Source: Hyphomicrobiales bacterium (GTDB lineage Bacteria > Pseudomonadota > Alphaproteobacteria > Rhodospirillales > JACKKN01). Taken from it: a stretch of DNA of 64,000 bases. Location of the stretch: positions 65,159 through 129,158 of the forward strand of contig JACKKN010000013.1 of assembly GCA_024236415.1 (NCBI GenBank), read 5' to 3'. This document shows, piece by piece, positions 59,956 through 64,000 of this stretch; the first letter of the stretch is position 1; the number at the start of each line of letters is the position of its first letter. The position numbers and the translations under genes were made by a program. Below the pieces are notes generated by a model. That model was not told the origin of the DNA, did no database searches, and saw only the letters and a list, made by a program, of their open reading frames with translations.

Positions 59956-60669
59956 ATGCCAAGACCGCGGCGAGTGTCCCCCGGCGGGATCTGTTACCAC
60001 GCCATCCAGCGCAGCAACGACGGCAGCACCGTGTTCCATGGCGACGGCGAATACCGGGCGTTCCTGGCCGCCTTGGGCGATGCCGACGACCGGGTGGCCA
60101 TGCCACTGCTCGCCTACTGCCTGATGCCCAACCATGTCCACCTGGTGGTGCGCCCCGAGGCGGACGGGGACCTGAGCCGCTGGATGGGCATGCTGTTCAC
60201 AACCTTTGCGCGCCGCTACCACCGGGTCCACGGCACCCGCGGGCACCTGTGGCAGGGCCGGTTCAAGGCCTTCCCCATCGAGGCCGACGACCACCTGCTG
60301 ACGGTGCTGCGCTATGTGGAGCGCAACCCCCTGCGCGCCGGCCTGGTGGACCGCGCCGCCGACTGGACCCATTCCAGCCTGCGCGGCCGCGGCGGCGGGC
60401 CGGCGCCGGTGCCCCTGGCGCCGTCGCCCGTTCCCCTGCCCGCCGACTGGGCCGACTTCGTGGACCGGCCCCTGACGTCCCGGGAGCGGGAGGACGCCGA
60501 TCTGGTCCGGCTGCGCCGCTGCGTCAACCGCGGCGCCCCGTTCGGGGGCGCCGGCTGGACCGCGTCCACCGCCGACCGCCTGAACCTGCGGTCCGCCATG
60601 CGCCCCCGCGGCCGCCCGGCCGGCCATGGCGGCCATGGGGGCGAGCACCCACCCCGCGGCGGCCCCTGA
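59956..60669 (+). CDS. REP-associated tyrosine transposase (RAYT, IS200/IS605-like Y1 HUH)
   Basis: The 237-residue protein starts at an ATG with a GAGG box. It has the HUH pair in MPNHVHLVV (His60 and His62) and the catalytic Tyr120 in LRYVERNPLRAGLV, with the GHLWQGRFKAFPIE segment typical of RAYTs. RAYTs mobilise REP/REPIN palindromes rather than forming a full insertion sequence. The C-terminal third is Pro/Gly/Arg-rich and probably variable. Both flanks carry matching REPINs, so the element looks intact. Confidence 0.93.
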   Translation: MPRPRRVSPGGICYHAIQRSNDGSTVFHGDGEYRAFLAALGDADDRVAMPLLAYCLMPNHVHLVVRPEADGDLSRWMGMLFTTFARRYHRVHGTRGHLWQGRFKAFPIEADDHLLTVLRYVERNPLRAGLVDRAADWTHSSLRGRGGGPAPVPLAPSPVPLPADWADFVDRPLTSREREDADLVRLRRCVNRGAPFGGAGWTASTADRLNLRSAMRPRGRPAGHGGHGGEHPPRGGP

Positions 60670-60678
60670 ACGGGGCAA

Positions 60679-60754
60679 AAAAGGTGCCAGGCACCTTTTA
60701 TTATTTCAATAAGTAGATGAAAATCACAATATTAAAAGGTGCCTGGCACCTTTT
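60679..60754. repeat. REPIN-like double palindrome right of the RAYT gene
   Basis: AAAAGGTGCCAGGCACCTTTT (60679-60699) and AAAAGGTGCCTGGCACCTTTT (60734-60754) are inverse copies around an AT-rich spacer that shares ATTATTTCAA with the left REPIN. Confidence 0.87.
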
Positions 60755-60801
60755 TGACACCTTTTACCGGCGTCCTGCCGGTGGCGGCGCGTCCGGTGCC
60801 G

Positions 60802-61407
60802 TCAGATCCGTTCGCTGAGCCAGATGGCCAGGCGGGAGCCGGCCTTGATGGCGGTGGTCAGCAGGGGGTAGGCCGGCGCGTCCTCGGCGCCGTGGGCCAG
60901 GCCGGTGTCGCGGTGCTCCACCTCCTCCTGGCGGAACCGCTCGCAGGTGTCGCGCAGGTCGGCCTCGTCGGGGCCCAGGCGCGCCACCTGGCCGGCGTAG
61001 TGGGCATCGATCACCTCCTCCACCGCCACGGTGCAGGCCATGGCCGCCTTGGGCCCCAGCAGGGCCGTGCCGGCGCCCAGGGCGAAGCCGGCCAGGTGCC
61101 AGACCGGGGTCAGGGCCGTGGGCCGGGCGCGGCGTGCCACCAGCAGGCGGTTGAAGGTGTCCAGGTGCTTGCGCTCCTGCTCGGCCATGTGGCGGATCAC
61201 CGGGCCCTGTTCGCCCTTGCCCAGGACCGCCAGCTGCCCCTCGTAGATGCGCACGGCGCCGAACTCGCCGGCCTGGTCGACGCGCAGGATGCGCTCCACC
61301 AGGCGCGCCCGGTCCGGGTCGCCGGGCAGGCGGCGGGCCCCAGTGGGACGGGTATCCTCGGGACGGGTGGTCACGTTGTCGTTGGTGGAGTCGGGGGCGT
61401 CAGCCAC
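60802..61407 (-). CDS. coq7: Demethoxyubiquinone hydroxylase, COQ7 family
   Basis: The 201-residue di-iron protein has the four-helix ligand motifs of the COQ7/CLK-1 family: Glu in VDQAGEFGAVRIYEGQ, ExxH in MAEQERKHLDTF, Glu in VEEVIDAHY, and ExxH in FRQEEVEHRDTG. It hydroxylates demethoxyubiquinone late in ubiquinone synthesis at the inner membrane. Its start overlaps the dsbB stop by eight bases, so the two are cotranscribed from the dsbB side. Confidence 0.95.
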   Translation of the reverse strand: MADAPDSTNDNVTTRPEDTRPTGARRLPGDPDRARLVERILRVDQAGEFGAVRIYEGQLAVLGKGEQGPVIRHMAEQERKHLDTFNRLLVARRARPTALTPVWHLAGFALGAGTALLGPKAAMACTVAVEEVIDAHYAGQVARLGPDEADLRDTCERFRQEEVEHRDTGLAHGAEDAPAYPLLTTAIKAGSRLAIWLSERI

Positions 61408-61927
61408 GGCGCTTGTCCTCCTCGCTGCGTTTCATGAGGCGCAGGCCGACCAGGGTCGCCAGGCCCAGGGCGCCGGAATAGACCACGTTGTAGGTGGCGA
61501 TGGAGATGCCCAGGAACTGGAAGTCGACCTCGTCGCAGGGCTTGACCCGGGGCTTCAGCAGGTCGGCTTTCATGGACTGGATGGACATCTCAGTGGGCAG
61601 GCCGCCGCCGCAGCCGGTGACCGAGTGCCACCAGTGCTGCTCGACCCCCACGTGGTAGAAGGCAAGGGCCGAGTTGGCGAAGAACACCACGGCGCAGACC
61701 ACCACCAGCCAGGTGCGCCAGTTGCCGCGGATGCCGGCGAACAGCAGCAGCACGGCCAGGCCCCCGTTGACGAAGAACGGCACCCGCTGGTAGAGGCACA
61801 GGATGCAGGGCTCCAGGTCGAAGCCGTACTGGGCCGTGTAGGCCGTGGTCAGCGAGACGACGCAGGCCGCCAGGATGCCGAGCGGCACCAGGCGCCGCCA
61901 TTCGTGGGTGTCGTAGCCGAGGATCAT
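61400..61927 (-). CDS. dsbB: Disulfide bond formation protein B
   Basis: The 175-residue protein has four membrane helices. The first periplasmic loop carries Cys41-x2-Cys44 in EPCILCLYQRVP, and the second loop carries Cys106 and Cys131, the pair that reoxidises DsbA. Electrons then pass to ubiquinone. The link to coq7 in one operon is sensible, since DsbB uses ubiquinone. The ATG at 61927 gives a short cytoplasmic lead. Confidence 0.93.
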   Translation of the reverse strand: MILGYDTHEWRRLVPLGILAACVVSLTTAYTAQYGFDLEPCILCLYQRVPFFVNGGLAVLLLFAGIRGNWRTWLVVVCAVVFFANSALAFYHVGVEQHWWHSVTGCGGGLPTEMSIQSMKADLLKPRVKPCDEVDFQFLGISIATYNVVYSGALGLATLVGLRLMKRSEEDKRRG

Positions 61928-61971
61928 GGTGCGCTAACCTACCCCCTCGCACCGGCCCCCGCAATCGCCGC

Positions 61972-62553
61972 CTACAGCAGGTAGCGGATGGCCACGAAGC
62001 CGCCCACCAGCAGCACCACGAACAGCAGGGTCAGCTTGCCCAGGTGCTTCTCGATGAAGGCGCGGATGGGCTCGCCGAACCACCACAGCAGGCCGGCCAC
62101 CAGGAAGAACCGGGCGCCGCGCGACACCACCGACGCCAGGCCGAAGGACAGCGGGTCCATGCCCGTGACCCCCGAGGCGATGGTGAACACCTTGTACGGG
62201 ATCGGGCTGAACCCGGCCGAGAACACGATCAGCACGCCGTTCTCGTTGTACTGCTGGCGCACCCAGTCGAACTTGTCGGCGGCGTGGTAGAACTCCAGGA
62301 TCGGCTTGCCCAGCAGGTCGAACAGCCCGGCGCCGATGCCGTAGCCGGCGAAGGCCCCGGCCACGCTGGCCACCGTGCACACCCCGGCGATCAGCCAGGC
62401 CCGGCGCCGCGCCGCCAGCACCATGGGCATCAGCAGCACGTCGGGCGGGATCGGGAAGAAGGAGCTCTCGGCGAAGGAAATGGCGGCCAGGGCCCACAGG
62501 GCGTGGGGGTGGGCCGACAGGCGCATGGTCCAGTCATAGAGGCCGCGCAGCAC
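61972..62553 (-). CDS. YqaA family membrane protein (VTT/DedA-like)
   Basis: The 193-residue membrane protein matches the YqaA/VTT (SNARE-associated) family: ALAAISFAESSFFPIPPDVLLMPMVLA, YGIGAGLFDLLGKPILEFYH, GFSPIPYKVFTIASGV and SRGARFFLVAGLLWWFG. Related DedA proteins are linked to lipid scrambling and envelope homeostasis. A GTG at 62553 with a GGGAG box gives the usual LRGLYDW start; the ATG at 62526 and GTG at 62565 are alternatives. Confidence 0.9.
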   Translation of the reverse strand: MLRGLYDWTMRLSAHPHALWALAAISFAESSFFPIPPDVLLMPMVLAARRRAWLIAGVCTVASVAGAFAGYGIGAGLFDLLGKPILEFYHAADKFDWVRQQYNENGVLIVFSAGFSPIPYKVFTIASGVTGMDPLSFGLASVVSRGARFFLVAGLLWWFGEPIRAFIEKHLGKLTLLFVVLLVGGFVAIRYLL

Positions 62554-62676
62554 GGTTCCGGTCACTCCCGTCGCAAGGGGCGCCGGTTCCCGGGGCGTGC
62601 GGGGCGGCGCGGTGGGCCGGTGATAGCAGATTCGCCCGCGCCTGTCGCGCCGCATGTGGCCCCGGCTTCTTTGCGC

Positions 62677-62706
62677 TTGTATATGGTACATTGGTACATA
62701 TATAAC
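62677..62706 (+). promoter_or_regulatory. Promoter with tandem TGGTACAT operator-like repeats
   Basis: TTGTAT (62677-62682) and TATAAC (62701-62706) are 18 bases apart. The spacer is filled by two exact direct copies of TGGTACAT (62684-62699). Ribbon-helix-helix repressors often bind such repeats, and the first gene downstream looks like one, so autoregulation is likely. Confidence 0.6.
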
Positions 62707-62729
62707 AAAATTGCAAAGGAGACGCGGCC

Positions 62730-62975
62730 ATGGTGGAACGGGTGCAGACGGGGGTGCGGCTGGAGAAGCGCCTGTTGAAGGTGCTGAAGGGGCTGGCCGA
62801 ATACAAGGACATGACCCTGGGCGACCTGCTGGAGGGGATCGTGCTGCACGCCTTCGAGGGCAAGGCCCCCCTGGGCGAGGCGTCCCTGGCCGTGGTGGCC
62901 GACCTGAAACGGGTCTACGGCCTGGACCTGACGGCGGCGGACAGCCACAGGCTGCGCGAGGACGGCCGTCCATGA
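62730..62975 (+). CDS. Small ribbon-helix-helix-like DNA-binding protein
   Basis: The 81-residue protein has an AAGGAG box upstream of the ATG. Residues about 6-44 (VQTGVRLEKRLLKVLKGLAEYKDMTLGDLLEGIVLHAF) fit the Arc/MetJ/CopG fold: one strand and two helices. It would bind DNA as a dimer. The stop overlaps the next start by four bases (ATGA), making a two-gene unit. The layout is reminiscent of an antitoxin-plus-partner pair, but the partner does not look like a known toxin. Confidence 0.8.
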   Translation: MVERVQTGVRLEKRLLKVLKGLAEYKDMTLGDLLEGIVLHAFEGKAPLGEASLAVVADLKRVYGLDLTAADSHRLREDGRP

Positions 62976-63385
62976 CCCCACTCGATGACGCCGCCTTCCT
63001 GGCCCGCCTGGCCGACACCACCCTGGACCCCAAGGCATTCAACCACCGCGCCCACCTGCGCGCCGCCTTCCTGGTGCTGCGCGACGCGGCCACCTTCGGC
63101 GCCGCGCTCGACCGCATGTCGGCCTTGATTCGCGGCTTCGCCGGCGCCCACGGCCAGGCCGACAAGTACCACGAGACCGTCACCGTGGCCTTCATGGCCC
63201 TGGTCAACGCCCGCCTGGCGGCCCAGGGAGGCGACACGGGCGGCGCCCCCGACTGGGAAACCTTCGCCGCCGCCCACCCGGACCTGCTGGACGGCGGCGC
63301 GGTGGCGGCCCTGTACCCCGCCGGGGCCCTGGACGCGCTCCTGGCCAAGCGCGCCTTCGTGCTGCCCGGCGACGCCACCGGGTAG
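62972..63385 (+). CDS. Conserved hypothetical protein with His-rich motifs
   Basis: The 137-residue protein belongs to a conserved family of unknown function with the patterns FNHRAHLRAAFLVLR (His25 and His28) and DKYHETVTVAFMALVN (His67). The spaced His residues suggest metal or haem binding. Its helical composition has no signal peptide or membrane helix. Translationally coupled to the ribbon-helix-helix gene upstream. Confidence 0.8.
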   Translation: MTPLDDAAFLARLADTTLDPKAFNHRAHLRAAFLVLRDAATFGAALDRMSALIRGFAGAHGQADKYHETVTVAFMALVNARLAAQGGDTGGAPDWETFAAAHPDLLDGGAVAALYPAGALDALLAKRAFVLPGDATG

Positions 63386-63480
63386 ATTTCCGGCCCTTGC
63401 GTACCCTGGGTTACAGACCGGTGGCGGGGGCCGGCCCTAGACTCCTGGCCAACGTCAACGCGCTTTCAGGAGACAGACCC

Positions 63481-63786
63481 ATGGAAAAGATGCGCATCTT
63501 CGTCGACACCCACGACACCGCCAAGGGGACCTTCCCCGCCGGCCTGACCGAGGAACAGCTGCAGGCCTTCCTGGCCGAGTTCGACGCCGCCTGCCGGGCC
63601 GAGAACGTGGTCATGCACCAGGCCAACGTGGGCCTGGCCGACGGCCGCGCCTTCTGCATCACCCTGGCGCCGGACGCCGAGGCCGTGCGCCGCGCCCACG
63701 AGCGGGTGGGCCTGCCCTTCGACTCCATCACCGAGGTGCAGTCCATCAGCCCCAGCGCCCTGTTCCTCAAGCCCGCCGCGGCCTGA
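63481..63786 (+). CDS. DUF4242 / SCO4226-like small protein
   Basis: The 101-residue protein starts at an ATG with AGGAG 10 bases upstream. It has the family core MHQANVGLADGRAFCITLAPDAEAVRRAHERVGLPFDSITEV, of ferredoxin-like fold. One characterised member binds nickel, but function is otherwise unknown. It is a stand-alone gene between a conserved hypothetical and the partial gene at the edge. Confidence 0.87.
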   Translation: MEKMRIFVDTHDTAKGTFPAGLTEEQLQAFLAEFDAACRAENVVMHQANVGLADGRAFCITLAPDAEAVRRAHERVGLPFDSITEVQSISPSALFLKPAAA

Positions 63787-63828
63787 GCCCCGGCGTCGCG
63801 GGACCGGCGGCGATCGGGAGGCCGGGCC

Positions 63829-64000
63829 ATGGACGCGGACCTGACCGCCGTCTCGGTCACCGGATCGCTGCTGGTCCTGGCCGCCGCGGCGGCCCTGGGG
63901 GCGCTGGTCCGGCGCGACCTGGCCGGCGCCGGCCCCGGCCCCGGCCCCGGCGCCGGCGCCGGCGGCGGCCTTTTCCTGGGCGCGGCCATGGGCACCGGCG
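63829..64000 (+). CDS. Hypothetical protein with N-terminal membrane helix (partial)
   Basis: The frame opens at an ATG with a GGGAG box and stays open to the window edge (57 full codons). The start has a hydrophobic segment (SVTGSLLVLAAAAALGALV) and then a Gly/Pro/Ala repeat (GAGPGPGPGAGAGGG). The rest is not visible, so no function is assigned. Confidence 0.55.
   Translation, partial: MDADLTAVSVTGSLLVLAAAAALGALVRRDLAGAGPGPGPGAGAGGGLFLGAAMGTG

Larger units (their letters stand above)
59845..60754 (+). mobile_element. RAYT gene with flanking REPINs
   Basis: The transposase gene 59956-60669 is bracketed by two nearly identical double palindromes (59845-59918 and 60679-60754), the usual arrangement of REP-associated tyrosine transposases. 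Boundaries given are those of the palindromes. Confidence 0.8.

Overview
The window is very GC-rich, with almost every codon ending in G or C. It reads as the chromosome of an alphaproteobacterium, most likely Rhodospirillales-like. The grounds are Coq7-type ubiquinone synthesis, a class II DAHP synthase, TRAP and tripartite tricarboxylate transporters side by side, and an alphaproteobacterial-type SOS box (GTTC-N7-GTTC). No rRNA, tRNA or CRISPR array was recognised.

Region 1 (1-15682, minus strand) is a three-gene operon: a small lipoprotein, a CsgG-family outer-membrane protein, and a giant exported protein of at least 4,637 residues that runs off the left edge. The giant protein has a signal peptide, a cadherin-like beta domain, a Gly/Lys-rich linker, 49-residue tandem repeats, a very long helical/coiled-coil zone, a glycine/alanine-rich segment like the pre-toxin regions of polymorphic toxins, and two nucleotidyltransferase-like motifs. 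This is the most unusual locus in the window.

Region 2 (15855-28386) is catabolic. Eight minus-strand genes (tctC, tctB, tctA, a sugar-nucleotide-type epimerase/dehydratase, an SMP-30 lactonase and dctP, dctQ, dctM) lie divergent from phyH-like dioxygenase, ThDP-enzyme and SDR genes. A convergent IclR regulator closes the block. GAAAT-N4-TTTC palindromes lie in the divergent promoter region and upstream of the iclR gene, which suggests one regulon.

Region 3 (28600-34569) is a tightly overlapping operon: acyl-CoA synthetase, 2-oxoacid dehydrogenase E1-alpha, E1-beta and E2, and a leucine/valine-type dehydrogenase. It fits branched-chain amino or keto acid catabolism using an E3 encoded elsewhere. 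A 1-Cys-like peroxiredoxin follows, with a strong inverted repeat upstream and a rho-independent terminator downstream.

Region 4 (35667-46390) holds a second giant exported protein of 3,385 residues: a mosaic of Ig/PKD-like, CnaB-like, discoidin-like, SUEL-lectin-like and duplicated beta modules. A small membrane protein gene follows it directly.

Region 5 (46387-55766) is housekeeping: quinone oxidoreductase, class II DAHP synthase, nicotinate phosphoribosyltransferase, NAD synthetase, cysteinyl-tRNA synthetase, citramalate synthase and a TrmJ-type tRNA methyltransferase.

Region 6 (55767-57438) is an AT-richer patch with two orphan genes and about 670 bases without a recognisable gene. It ends in a promoter with an SOS box driving a small zinc-ribbon gene.

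Region 7 (57731-64000) contains a Tat-exported aldo/keto reductase, a cytochrome c, a REP-associated transposase (RAYT) bracketed by two REPIN-like double palindromes, coq7-dsbB, a YqaA-type membrane protein, a ribbon-helix-helix regulator with its own operator-like promoter, and small conserved proteins.
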